Program-made: the position numbers and the translations under genes
Notes under the pieces: generated by a model
The model's input: only the letters and a program-made list of their open reading frames with translations
What the model was told of the DNA's origin: nothing
Database searches by the model: none
In this document: one piece after another, positions 10,701 to 19,495 of the stretch
How positions within the stretch are numbered: the stretch's first letter is position 1
Layout of the letters: each line of letters starts with the position of its first letter
Origin: Caulochytrium protostelioides
Lineage: Eukaryota; Chytridiomycota; Caulochytriomycetes; Caulochytriales; Caulochytriaceae
Assembly: GCA_003615045.1 (NCBI GenBank)
Contig: ML014328.1
Span: 1-28,251 of the forward strand
Length of the DNA stretch: 28,251 bases
Direction of reading: 5' to 3'

Positions 10701-12670
10701 GGCTCACCACGCGCCTCACGACGCAAGCATTCCATCCACCGGGCGTGAAGGGGTCCGTGGACGTAGAGGTTGGCAAACGCGAGCGCACGCGGACGGCCGT
10801 TGGCCAGCGCGAGGACGAGAAGCAGCGGGGGATCGACGGCATCGCTCGGGGCAGCCAGGTGCCATAACACGGAGCTGCATGGTAGTTTGACGGTCGTGCG
10901 CGGCAGCAGCGACTGGATCGGCTCGCCGGTGGTGAAATCGTGAATGATTGCGCGCTCTGGTACGTTCCGTAGGAAGAGACGCTCGGCGGCATCACTCCCC
11001 GGCGGGTACGCGTCGGTCGCCATCGCCTGAGACGGCGATTCGGTCGCATCCGGTGGATTGAAATCGTAGATCGGCGACTGGCCCGTGACACTCGTCACGC
11101 ACAGGTTGTGCAGGATCGGACTCCAGAAGGAGCGACGCCTGAGTTCACGCTCGATCCACGATAACGGCGGGGGCGTCGCCGCAGATTCACTACCCGAGCG
11201 CGTCGCCGGATCGCGAGGCCCACCGGGCTTGATGTCGTCGGCCGGCAGGTGGCCGGCTTCCCGCTTCAAGCGATCGCCGTCCGTCATACGCCGAAGCATC
11301 GGCCCATCGATAGGCTCCGCGACCTGATCGTCGGGGTCGCAGTCAATGCCGAGATACACGATCATGCGGGCCATGGCAAACGAGATCATGGCCGAGCGAC
11401 GCCACAAGCCACGGCCAATGATGTAGCTGCGCAGCAGGACCATGCCCTGGACGGTCTCGAGCGAGGGCACGTCGATGTCGAGGGTCTCGCGCGCCACACG
11501 ATACCAGTGCGTATGCTGCGCGCGGACGGGATCGTCGGGCGTGCGGTGCCACGCGCTCAGAAGCAGCACCGTGGCCAGGAGAAAGGTCGACACGCGCGAG
11601 AGATTCGCGCGAAACGTCGCCGGATGCAAGACAGCCAGGGGCGGGCTCATCGCCACGTGGATCAGGAACCACTCCACCTTCGACAGCACCGTCGGGTCGG
11701 CGCGGTCAATCACGTGACGGGGCCGGGGCGCCCGAGGATGTTGCACGGTGCCGCGCCGGGCGTCGGGAAAGTAGGGGAGGCCCGTGTCGGCCTCGACCGG
11801 GAACCGCGTCGGCGAGCCCTTGGAGGGCGTCGATCCTGCCGCGTTCTTGGAAGCCGAGGGGGACGGCATCGCGCGCGGTTCGAGGCGCGAGGGATGTAAA
11901 GGATCCAGATAGAGCCCCGCCGGTCCCGGGAGATACGATTCCGACTCAAGATCGCGGTCGGGGTCCTCGGTATCACTGACGGCCGCGGCACTGGCCGCCG
12001 TGCTCTGCTGCGAGGCCGAGGTGGACCGCGACAGGGTGCGATAGTGGCCTGGCGGCGGCGGGGCGCTGGGGTGAGCCGCCGCCCCACTCGCAGATTTGGA
12101 GCCGTGAGGCCGTGCCGTGGGGAGGCGGCGCGCGACATGGCTCATCTGATAGTCGCGATACAACGTTTCCAGCGTCCGAAGACGGCGCTGCAGAGCGGAA
12201 ATGGCACGCGCGCGCTCTTCAGAGCGCGGACTTGGCGGGTCGCCCGTGTAGACGCAGGGCTCATACGGCGGCGGGATGCCGGCAGCGGCGGCCGCCGACG
12301 CGCAGGAGTGGCAGGTGGGACGCACGGCATCGCACCATCGTCGCTTCGCGTGGCAAGCTTCGCACGCACGGCGTTTGGAGCGCCGCGGTCGGAGCGGTGT
12401 ATCGTCCATGGTCAGGGGATGAGCACTGGCCTGGGCGTGCGGCTCCAAGGGTCGCGGCTCCAATGACGAGGTGCCATCGTGCATCGCTGTCGTGGATCCG
12501 GGCGTCGCGACACTGTCGGCCTCGTAGGATCGGTCCGAGTCGACGAACGTGCTGGGGTAGACCCAGTTCTTGATCGCGGCCGGTGTCACGTTCATGTGGT
12601 GCGATTGGCGCTGGCGTGCCGGATCCATCCCATGCTCTGATTTGACCCCAGGAACGGGGCGGAAAGCCAT
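7772..12670 (-). CDS. Large Zn2Cys6 fungal transcription factor
   Basis: Predicted nuclear DNA-binding regulator of the Gal4-type fungal family, 1632 residues when started at the ATG at 12670 (A at -3, G at +4). The frame is open upstream to 12889 but without an ATG there, so a short upstream exon is possible. The zinc cluster lies at residues 103-139: CEACHAKRRWC, then C120, HSC123 and C139, giving CX2CX6CX6CX2CX15C. The last loop is much longer than the usual 5-9 residues and is Ala/Pro-rich. A leucine-rich coiled coil (ALQRRLRTLETLY) follows at about 158-175, the common dimerisation element. The middle homology region spans about 315-560 and includes FLIHVAMSPPLAVLHP and ERELRRRSFWSPILHNLC. 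The last 600 or so residues are Pro/Ser/Ala-rich and are a likely activation region. No intron is obvious, and the target genes are unknown. It is more than twice the usual family length. Confidence 0.88.
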   Translation of the reverse strand: MAFRPVPGVKSEHGMDPARQRQSHHMNVTPAAIKNWVYPSTFVDSDRSYEADSVATPGSTTAMHDGTSSLEPRPLEPHAQASAHPLTMDDTPLRPRRSKRRACEACHAKRRWCDAVRPTCHSCASAAAAAGIPPPYEPCVYTGDPPSPRSEERARAISALQRRLRTLETLYRDYQMSHVARRLPTARPHGSKSASGAAAHPSAPPPPGHYRTLSRSTSASQQSTAASAAAVSDTEDPDRDLESESYLPGPAGLYLDPLHPSRLEPRAMPSPSASKNAAGSTPSKGSPTRFPVEADTGLPYFPDARRGTVQHPRAPRPRHVIDRADPTVLSKVEWFLIHVAMSPPLAVLHPATFRANLSRVSTFLLATVLLLSAWHRTPDDPVRAQHTHWYRVARETLDIDVPSLETVQGMVLLRSYIIGRGLWRRSAMISFAMARMIVYLGIDCDPDDQVAEPIDGPMLRRMTDGDRLKREAGHLPADDIKPGGPRDPATRSGSESAATPPPLSWIERELRRRSFWSPILHNLCVTSVTGQSPIYDFNPPDATESPSQAMATDAYPPGSDAAERLFLRNVPERAIIHDFTTGEPIQSLLPRTTVKLPCSSVLWHLAAPSDAVDPPLLLVLALANGRPRALAFANLYVHGPLHARWMECLRREARGEPFDMSLAAWTRCASEANVDPFTPVVGGPYSSPATPTARTPGSLRAGGRSHAQPANPSRSMPMAPSAAMIIDSGYEPRLPNGHVWTVFQQWSMLGQLFVGVSRLRRLDQMSAGEPGLGSESQKGTGDRKDDGDPEADAYWRRIDERVDRQESLFHQYNGACEAWIARFPPHMRHLAMPALPIPGPGTTLAQAHMGMMLFMYALQCTLHRLRAACVLHAYHRHLSGFCNLMTAMGILAPPPRHDPGPHLPFTVVMSLTDAISNLPELDSVSMLLRTAAHTESVSALYGTCCQPNSTPPSSSSPSGHPPESSAGAAPSHPDRGNPPEPSDPQAIAQLALRRRHRAIYHGEQIRKLHNLLPQTRVWAIKNAEQVRRALLAPSKSFVLAPFSALGIFEGGLLHVLGNAYAESEKRWASVRATSAAAEDHLRLLQRYDHTVHTGQLQSILRERIDSMKAKSQMPSHPSSATDDPSVNEAYPASPLMATPLTHCDPDRPQTTSLARPLPPGMGHSAPSDPSPEATNHGPTVAIADTVATTRSTADERGMASRRLSGESAMPLPAFGDPLVATTRPMSVAPGALASAPVAIPPLLSHSLSPLSGLGLPSFEPGVTSLALPLPEIGQPRTGAATLDAKPAHDRSADPTLMAAGRPAATLSLPTPLAPSHAAVAPNALTELFSVGALPGHAHFDPLPGWSPVSTLPSSSFFPSAAPLPAGLTSLDLPNLAATTTPADPTSLFSGHHGLSENLSAALGLSHLAVNITDAAHLPNAPAETMGGQSVLPFGVLEQVLRLPPAATSFVNDPSHAYGGTLPTPDVHPTPELAFGGLASYGGSNPLHLSMPTPPLAPIVSSSSDAGGAPSYAGISQQPGHSAGVSAAPRAFPTLPTDLADPAPAPHPYLHMPPPPPLAPPQARFHPSLQPPAQAVPTPPPLTPQPPPYPQLYPQPQPLMSSLPSPPPIGTAAAAAYHAGVPMIPELWRGSST

Positions 12671-12899
12671 CCTGAGCGCGCCACGTGCCGTGCCGTGGTC
12701 AGGGCCCGAGCCCGCGCCCCGGCCCGGGCCCGAGCCTGACCCCTGTTTGGCCCAGGAGGTGGTTGTCTCGCGGTGCAGTGATGTTGACGCTGGGGTCGTG
12801 GGGGTCGCGAAGGCGCAGGGCGCGGCCGGGGCTGGCGTTGCACGCCGAGAGAGGAACGGTGGGTCGGCGAACGGATGCGCTACGTGCAACGTGGCGAAG

Positions 12900-12942
12900 G
12901 CATCGTCGTTGTCGTCGTCGTTGTCGTCGTCGTCGTCATCAG
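12900..12942. repeat. TCG/GTT trinucleotide microsatellite
   Basis: The + strand reads as repeated TCG with a few TTG units over about 42 bases, ending TCATCAG. It lies upstream of the transcription factor start in non-coding DNA. Confidence 0.85.
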
Positions 12943-13168
12943 CGGCCGCCGCTGAGACGTCCTCCGTGGAACGCGTGGGATGTCGCGCGGACGCTGCTGT
13001 GGCCGTTCTGCGTGCTATGGCGGATGTCGGCGCCTGCCGATGCGGATCCGGAGCCGACGAGCCATGTCGCGGCGGCGTTGACCGTGCACCCTGCGTGGGC
13101 GACGCGGGAGGGAGGCGTTTCAGATCCGATGAGGCCTCGCATGACGGCCCTCCTCACTCGGTCGACTG

Positions 13169-13200
13169 CGCCGCCGCCGCCGCCGCCACCGCCACCGCCG
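13169..13200. repeat. CCG/CCA trinucleotide microsatellite
   Basis: About ten units of GCC/CCG with two ACC variants run over 32 bases in non-coding DNA. Confidence 0.85.
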
Positions 13201-14230
13201 ACGCTCACGAGGCCGCGATGGGAGATTTGGCGTCATGGGCCACCTGAAGGGGAGGCGAGGGAGGGACCCAGCCGGGCTCGACGACAAGACGACGCGACGG
13301 CGACGGTCTCTTTCAGGCGAGAGGGGCGGAGCATACTGGCCGTGCCGAACACGCCATCGCCCGCGACCCGGGTCACGGTGGGTACCCCGCCCGACGGTGC
13401 TGCGCCACGCATGCGGCGTGTGTGACTCGTCGAGCGTGCCGGCGGTCAGCCGGCCCGAGCAGCCGAGGCAGGGTGGGCCACCCGTGGACTGGGCGGACCT
13501 CTGCCGCGACTACGACCACGACCCCGACGCAGAGGCGCGGCCAACGGCACGGATACACCGATGCCGAATGCCGATACCGATGCCGATACGTGATGGACGG
13601 TGGGTGAGGCCTGCGTCGATCACCGGAATCCACCGTGAACGGGCCGGGAGCATGCCAACGGAAAGGCGGTGCCTTCGGGGCGCCCTAGCTATGGCGGCGA
13701 AGCGACCGTCCCGTCGGCTCCGGATTGACCGTCCGCAGCAACCGTGCTCGGTCGTTGTCTCGGGGTTGACAACCCCCGCCTTGCCCCACGCCGCCGCGCC
13801 CCAAGTTCATGCCCCCACAACAACCACCATCGCCTTGTTCGTCGCCGCGCCTCGCTCCACCATAGCGATGATCATCATGGCTGACCTCACGGTACACCGC
13901 GTGGCGCGAGGCGGCCGCACGCGACCTAGAATGGGCGAGGTCGAACTCTCAAGTGCAAAAAAAAAACAGACTAGAGAACCGCAGCGAGAAGGGAATTCCG
14001 CTATCTGAGATGAGTGACACGTCCGCTGATGGAAATGAAGACGAAGACGCGGATGTCGAAACGGATGCGAATTAAGACGAGGACGCATATGCGGTCTCTG
14101 TCTTGCAACACTGCGCTTTTACAGCCGTGATATGCGTTTCTCGGCTGACGGCGGCGACAACGACCCTGCCAATGGCGGCGGCGGCGCTTTCGGGACCCGC
14201 CCCGGGTCAGGCAGGAGGTGGCTCAGGCCG

Positions 14231-14237
14231 TATATAA
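14231..14237 (+). promoter_or_regulatory. TATA box candidate
   Basis: TATATAA stands in GC-rich surroundings, followed by a T8 run. It is about 620 bases upstream of the ATG at 14857, so if it serves that gene the 5' UTR is long or spliced. I found no convincing splice donor in between. Confidence 0.4.
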
Positions 14238-14856
14238 GCTTTTTTTTCGGAAGCGGCTTCCAGTCCGTCGACCTGTGGGGCTAAGCCACAATCGCCCCTG
14301 GCGGACACTCAATCTCGCGCGACTCACAACAATGCGGAGCGACGGATCGGCGTGCCGCATGGCGGCGGAAAAACAAACGGGGCCGCGAGCAGCGTTCTTA
14401 CGTGCGATGCCGAGTCGACACAGGATTCGGCGCACCAGGATACGACGACTACAGCAATGCCAGACATTGCCAGTCATCAGGGTCACACCGGACATCATTG
14501 CTGTTCTGATTCCTCCGTCTGCTCTTCATATCATAGAGAACGATCCACCACCGTGATCGATCGAACCTTCCGTTCCTCCGCGCCGGAGGCGCCTCACGCC
14601 TCAAGCCTGTGCCTGCCCCGCAGTCGTGCTGCTGTTGGAGCGACATCTTGCTCCGGCGAGTCACGCCATCCCGACCTTGCCAGGCCCCGGTCCCGTTAGC
14701 GGCATCACTTGGATCACACACAACCCTGTCCTCACCGCTTTCAGCCCGTCCATCGAGACGAGAGTCCATTTGAGCAGAGTAGACTGACCGACGTGGACGC
14801 TTTGCTTGCCGATTAGCGCCGTGATCGTTGCAAAGTCCGACAAAAACGTTGGCATC

Positions 14857-16582
14857 ATGCGGATGCCACCGGCATCCACCCCGACCCGGGGTCAAGCCAC
14901 CCTCATCGGTCCAGGAAACACGCCGTCGAGTCCGGTCCCGGCGTATAAAATTGTTTCCGCGAGTCCCTCCTCCTCGCGGATCACCTCGCCCAATATCGGT
15001 CGCATCCAGTCCATTTTCCTGCAGGACACGAAGCACCACACGCCGCCGCCTCCGCCCGGCTACGGCATCGTGACGGGCGTGGGCCAGCGTCCCAAGCTGC
15101 ACGCCGCGCTATCGTCATCGAGCCTCAAGCCACGACGGGTCGACCTTGATGCGGAAGCGCCCTTGATCTCGCCGATCTCCGCTCACTCGGAGGTCAGCGG
15201 ATCGAGCACCACACTGCATGAGGCTTTTGATGATGAGACCGACCAAACCGTGCCGACGCTGGCGTCGACGCCCTCAGTACGCGGCGCCCCACCCCCTCGA
15301 GCCACAGCGCACGATCTCGCCACGCTTCCCGCAGTTGCCGTGGAGCCCCCCAGTTCTTCCTTGGAAAAGAAGGCTGGCATCGCCCAGGCCATTAAAGAGT
15401 CAAGCGCCGATGCCAGCACCACCCGCGGCACCGCGATCTCCACCCGCGACAGCGCGGCCGTCGTCTTCGACTCCACAGTGCACAAAGCGCACAACGACGG
15501 CGAGGCCGAGGACTCGGCAGACGAAGCCGATGAATCAGACGTCGTCGTGCCGCAGCAGTTGCCGGTTCCCGACACCGCGCCGCTGGCGTCCCTGGTGGCA
15601 CGGGATACGCAGGAGCGTCCATGCATCTCGGTGGCGTCAATCCGAGGCGTCTGGGAGGAACGGGCGCGCCGCGCGCGCCGCGCCCGGCACCGCCGCTACG
15701 GGGGTCGTCGCGGACCCTGGGGCGGGATGCGGCGAAAAAAGAGCGCCGCAGCTGGCGATCCGACAGACGGCGGTCCCGACGACGGGGCGTCGGACGGTGA
15801 GGACGACGACGAGACTGACGGTTCCGAAGACGAGCCGGACGGCGGTGGCGGCTGGATTCAAGCATTCCGTGACCGCTGTCGCGCCCAGTATGGCCTGGGC
15901 GCGGGTGGGAGCGCAGTCGAGCGAGTGGCCGCCGTCGGCGCCGCCGAGGATGCCGAAGGGATGGAAGATCCCGTGGACGACGCGGCCGTGGGTAGCGACA
16001 GCGACGATGGGCACGGGACGGTTGATCTGGATGAACCGGAGCACGAGACCATGGCCTGTACTGCGGCGCGTGGCGACTGTTCCATGGTCGTGAGCCAAAT
16101 GCGCACCTTCACATTAAATGGCCAGCGTAAGTGTACCCCCCGATCAGAAGCGACCCTGATTTCTGGGGTCAAATCGACACGCCAGAGCCTCTGCTATGGC
16201 ACTGAACTCACGGGGTTTTATTGTGTTTGACTACGCCCTGGACATGGATCTGGCGCATCCGATGCGCGATGCTGACGGACGTGTAGGCGTTCACGAGATT
16301 GAGCTGTCGTGCCGCGAGTGCAAAGGCATCCTCCTCTTCACCGCAGGCCACCAGTGTGGCCTCGACGATGAAGTCTTGGCGAGCAAGTCGAGCGGGACGA
16401 CCGCGGCTCCGCAGTCTCGGCCCGCTGGAGAGGCACCCTATCATGAGACCGCCCCGAACGGCGCGGAGCATCCGCATGCCGAAGCGGCTGCCGCAGCGGA
16501 GGCAGATGCAGCGCAAAAGAAACAGCAAGGCCTTGAATGGTTTAAGAACGACGACGTTGAGTTGATCAACCTGGTTGTCTAG
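14857..16582 (+). CDS. Unknown low-complexity protein with C-terminal Cys/His cluster, two exons
   Basis: I do not recognise this gene. Exons 14857-16126 and 16287-16582 give 521 residues. The donor CAGC|GTAAGTG is strong. The acceptor GTGTAG ends at 16286 and has a CTGAC branch-point match 11-15 bases before it. A second acceptor (CCAGAG ending at 16187) also keeps the frame and would add 33 residues, so the junction is uncertain. The N-terminal half is Ser/Thr/Pro-rich. The middle has a basic cluster (ERARRARRARHRRYGGRRG, about residues 267-285) followed by long Asp/Glu/Gly-rich stretches. After the splice comes the only well-ordered part: HEIELSCRECKGILLF followed by GHQCG, a possible zinc-binding Cys-Cys-His-Cys site. 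The acidic/basic mix suggests a nuclear protein, but that is only inference. The frame is open upstream to 14806 without an ATG. It converges on the RPEL gene. Confidence 0.6.
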
Positions 16583-16859
16583 TGTCTGCATCCCGCCGCA
16601 TCCCCTTCCCCTTGCCGTGCTTCGCTTCTTCTCACTCCTTGCGCCTTTCAGGGCGCACAACGGCGTGAACCCCGGCGTTGGGTCTCACATGACCGAAAAA
16701 GGGGTCCAAACTCTATCGTGCGCCTTCGCCTTCCTCCCTAGCTGATGGGTCCGGTGGATTCGATTGATTGAAGTATGTGTATTGGAATCGACGAGGCATC
16801 GGGCCCGAGGCATCGGGCCCATCTCCTCCTCCTCAGGAAGCGCGCGGGCTCTGTCCTGT
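16583..16859. other. Convergent 3' flanks of the unknown gene and the RPEL gene
   Basis: This 277-base space holds the 3' ends of two convergent genes. It contains a perfect 14-bp tandem repeat at 16793-16820 and no gene. Confidence 0.5.
16793..16820. repeat. Perfect 14-bp tandem duplication
   Basis: GAGGCATCGGGCCC occurs twice, back to back, at 16793-16806 and 16807-16820, just past the stop of the RPEL gene on the other strand. Confidence 0.85.
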
Positions 16860-17690
16860 TCAGTGAAAGCAGGTGTTCCGCGCGGACTTCTCGTGGACGG
16901 GCATCTCGTGTTTTTTGTAGGAGTTCAGCTCCTCGCGGATCGCGACCTTCAGCTGAGGCGTCAGCTTGCGGAAGGTGGCGTCGTTGTCGGGCTTGCGGTT
17001 GTACTCGCTCTTGCGGAAGGTGGGCAGCACCTCGACGGTTTCCTCGAACTGCAGGATCTTGCGATCCTCGAGCTCGGCCACGTCCGGCCGGTTCTTCAGC
17101 TGGCCCTCGAGAGCGTTGGTCAGCTGGGCGCGACGCAGCGCTTGCTGGGTGGCGGCGAGTGAGGGATCGACGTCGGCGCGTTTCAGAATATTGAGCTCCA
17201 CCAGCTCTTGGCGCTCCGGCCGCTTCTTGAGAATACCCTTGAGGGCTTCCTGGCGGTCGGTGATGGGCACCGGCGCCGTCGCCGCCGAAACGGACAACTC
17301 GGACAGCGAGTCATCGCCCTCGCTGCCGGTGCCGCTGCCGGACCGGTCGGTCTCGTCGACCCGCAGGATGTTGCGCATCTTCAGGTCCACGCGGCTTGGC
17401 CGGTTGAGGATGCGGCGGTTAAGGGTATCCTTCTGCTTGCTCTGCTCGAGCGCAATCTTGGCGGCGTGCAGCGTGGACGCCGTCGCCGCCTCGTCCTCGC
17501 GGAGGATGTTCTTTTGCAGCAGCTCGTCGCGCTCTTGGCGGCGCGACAGACGTTTGCCCAGGTCCGAGACGATCTTGCCGAATTTGCCCGCAGGCAGCTC
17601 GCTGCTCACATCGCCCAGCCGCGCCGAAGCCGACGTGCCGACCTCGTTGGGGTCGCCGTAATGCGACACCGGGTCTGCCGTGGAAGCCAT
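16860..17690 (-). CDS. RPEL-repeat actin-binding protein
   Basis: Predicted cytoplasmic protein of 276 residues that binds monomeric actin through RPEL motifs (pattern RPxxxELxxxNIL). Four copies are visible: RRQERDELLQKNIL (50-63, first Pro replaced), RPSRVDLKMRNIL (97-109), RPERQELVELNIL (157-169) and RPDVAELEDRKIL (201-213). A Ser/Gly/acidic linker separates the second and third. The C-terminal block, about 225-276 (YNRKPDNDATFRKLTPQLK, then IREELNSYKKHEM and HEKSARNTCFH), resembles a conserved tail I recall from fungal RPEL proteins. The start at 17690 has a perfect CACCATGG context and there is no intron in the coding part. In animals RPEL proteins such as MRTF and Phactr read the G-actin level. 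This one has no SAP domain and no recognisable phosphatase-binding tail, so I would not carry over those functions. Confidence 0.88.
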   Translation of the reverse strand: MASTADPVSHYGDPNEVGTSASARLGDVSSELPAGKFGKIVSDLGKRLSRRQERDELLQKNILREDEAATASTLHAAKIALEQSKQKDTLNRRILNRPSRVDLKMRNILRVDETDRSGSGTGSEGDDSLSELSVSAATAPVPITDRQEALKGILKKRPERQELVELNILKRADVDPSLAATQQALRRAQLTNALEGQLKNRPDVAELEDRKILQFEETVEVLPTFRKSEYNRKPDNDATFRKLTPQLKVAIREELNSYKKHEMPVHEKSARNTCFH

Positions 17691-18116
17691 GGTGAGCAGG
17701 TCTGAATGGGGGCGACCGGGGGGATCTGCAAACTAATACGAATGACCTGTTTGGCGATTCGAGGCTCAGAACGGTTCGGGGGAAAGAGATGAAGGATCCA
17801 AGAGGGGCTGACTGGCAAGACAGGGTCAGGGGCTCGCTGCAGTGCAATGCGGTGCGGTGCAATGCAAAGCGGCAACGATCGATGCGGAACAGGAGAGGGG
17901 TCGGCGATGCGGCACGTGGTCCAGTCACACCGGAAAGAGCAGGGACGCCGCAAGAGTCAAGAAGCGACCCAGATAAGCTTGACCGGCCTGATCCAAACAG
18001 ACCCATCGTCGTCTTGGAGAGCACCACGTAGTCGATTAGGAAGAAAGGGATCGACCAGCGCGCATGCGCATCCCGGCTTGGCATGCCATGTGACGGTCAT
18101 TTTGGCGGTCCAACCC

Positions 18117-18123
18117 TTATATA
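18117..18123 (-). promoter_or_regulatory. TATA box candidate for the RPEL gene
   Basis: The minus strand reads CTATATAAGGG here, a good TATA box in GC-rich DNA. It is about 430 bases upstream of the RPEL ATG, which suggests a long leader or a 5' UTR intron. A TTTGCAG acceptor-like site lies about 40 bases before the ATG. Confidence 0.4.
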
Positions 18124-18595
18124 GTGATGTTGTGAACCAGGCGCTGAGCAATGACAGCAATGGGCCCCCCCGGGGCCCGAGAGGTGATCGGCCGGCCTCA
18201 TCACCTACTACCCTGGCCCTGTTCTAGAAGCGTCTGCCGAACACGATCGTCACACCCGTTGTCGTACAAAGCAAAATGAACCGGTTCGCTAAAAATGACC
18301 CGCTCATCGGACCCATTGCGGCTGCCAGACGAGAGAACGCACCGGATCGCCCGTGGCGGCGCGCCACGGGCGCCTGGGCGCACGGCTGAGAGAAAGGTCC
18401 GCCGCATGGACGGCCCATGATTTCACCCCGCTTGCCCTTCCGCCGCCGCGGCATCGTCGCACCCCCAGGCCCGGAGGGGGTCGCCACGCTGTATCGGGAT
18501 GATTCACCGCGACAGCACCCTCGGGACCTCGGGAGTCTGTCTGCGAGAGCGAAGGCCGCCGCCAGCCGCCCAAGGCGCCTCGTGGGCGTCCTCCT

Positions 18596-18620
18596 CGCCG
18601 CCGCCACCGCCGCCGCCGCC
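18596..18620. repeat. CCG/CCA trinucleotide microsatellite
   Basis: About eight GCC units with one ACC variant over 25 bases, in non-coding DNA. Confidence 0.75.
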
Positions 18621-19495
18621 ATCGATGCGCGCCGCCGACGATCGCGCCTCGCGGGCGCCTCAGCCCCTCTTCGCTGGCCGTCCGGTCGTCGCGCCGTTGC
18701 GCCGTATGGCACGGTCGGGCGTCTCAACCCCCAAGCATCCATGGCCCCATCCCAGGCCCTCCGGCCCGCGCGGCGCGACCGCACGGCCCATCGGCGGCGC
18801 CGGCGCGACGGGATGCGAGTCGACGCCGCCAAGTGCGGCGGCCAGGCCCACGTGATGCGGACGTGTGTGGCGTGCCGCGGCGCGACGTGACGCGACGGTC
18901 CATCGGGTGGCCGCCTGGCCGGGAGTCGTGCGGCGAGAGCGTCATTTGACGCACGACCGCGGCGAAGCGAAGGGCCGGTCCGGGGCAAGCGGATCGGCGG
19001 CGACGGGGCCATCCGGCGGCGGCAGGAAGCCGACGGGGCCAGCGCGCGCTGCGGCCGCCGACCTCCTCGTCGAGCGTCGTCGGCAGCGCGCCATCCCCTG
19101 CGCCGGGCCCGTCGGCCACGTACAGATGAGGGACGTCGCGGACCCAGCAAAGGGCTCCCGCCGCTCGCGGCCCGATCAGGACGAAGGCCGCCCCACGGGG
19201 TCTGCCCCTCGCGCCAGATCGCGCAGCGACCACGCTTGTCTGCGCAGCACGGGTGAAATAGGTGTTCTCGACCATATACAATCGGCCAGGGAAAAAAATG
19301 ACGCGACGACGCGATGGTCTCGACATCGACGGATTCTCGGCCATCATGGGGCAATACGGTGGTATGCTTTGTGTGACATCATGTGGCGATGCAAGACGCC
19401 CATTCATTGGTGGGACGCTTCGCCCATCCTCTTTCCTTCCTGACTCTCAAAGGGACACGGCGGCGGACGCGGACGCCGATGCCGACGCCGACGAC

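Larger units (their letters stand above)
12671..14856. other. Intergenic region between divergent genes, with trinucleotide repeats
   Basis: This 2.2 kb separates the start of the transcription factor gene (-) from the unknown gene (+), so it should hold both promoters. Open frames on both strands are low-complexity and show no motif. I see two trinucleotide tracts, a GATACC/GATGCC-type repeat at about 13559-13592, an A10 run near 13957, and a TATA box at 14231. No further gene is supported. Confidence 0.4.
17691..19495. other. 1.8 kb region without a supported gene, divergent promoter region
   Basis: This lies between the divergent RPEL (-) and GTPase (+) genes. Open frames on both strands, such as 18224-19354 on the minus strand, are Arg/Ala/Pro-rich and motif-free. 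I see TATA-like sites at 18117-18123 (minus) and near 19272 (plus), GTGCAATGC-like short repeats at about 17840-17870, and a CCG/CCA tract at 18596-18620. Confidence 0.4.

Noticed and set aside
13950-13975. A10 run as the tail of a retroposed copy
   Set aside because: No coding sequence or target duplication is associated with it.
12685-14008. Plus-strand open frames upstream of the transcription factor gene
   Set aside because: They run through trinucleotide repeats, have no motif and show no clear start or splice structure.
14940-14950. GTATAAAATT as a TATA box
   Set aside because: It is inside the coding frame of the unknown protein and has no gene start placed downstream of it.
18224-19354. 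Minus-strand open frame of 376 codons
   Set aside because: Low-complexity Arg/Ala/Pro translation with no domain, upstream of two divergent genes; GC-driven chance frame.
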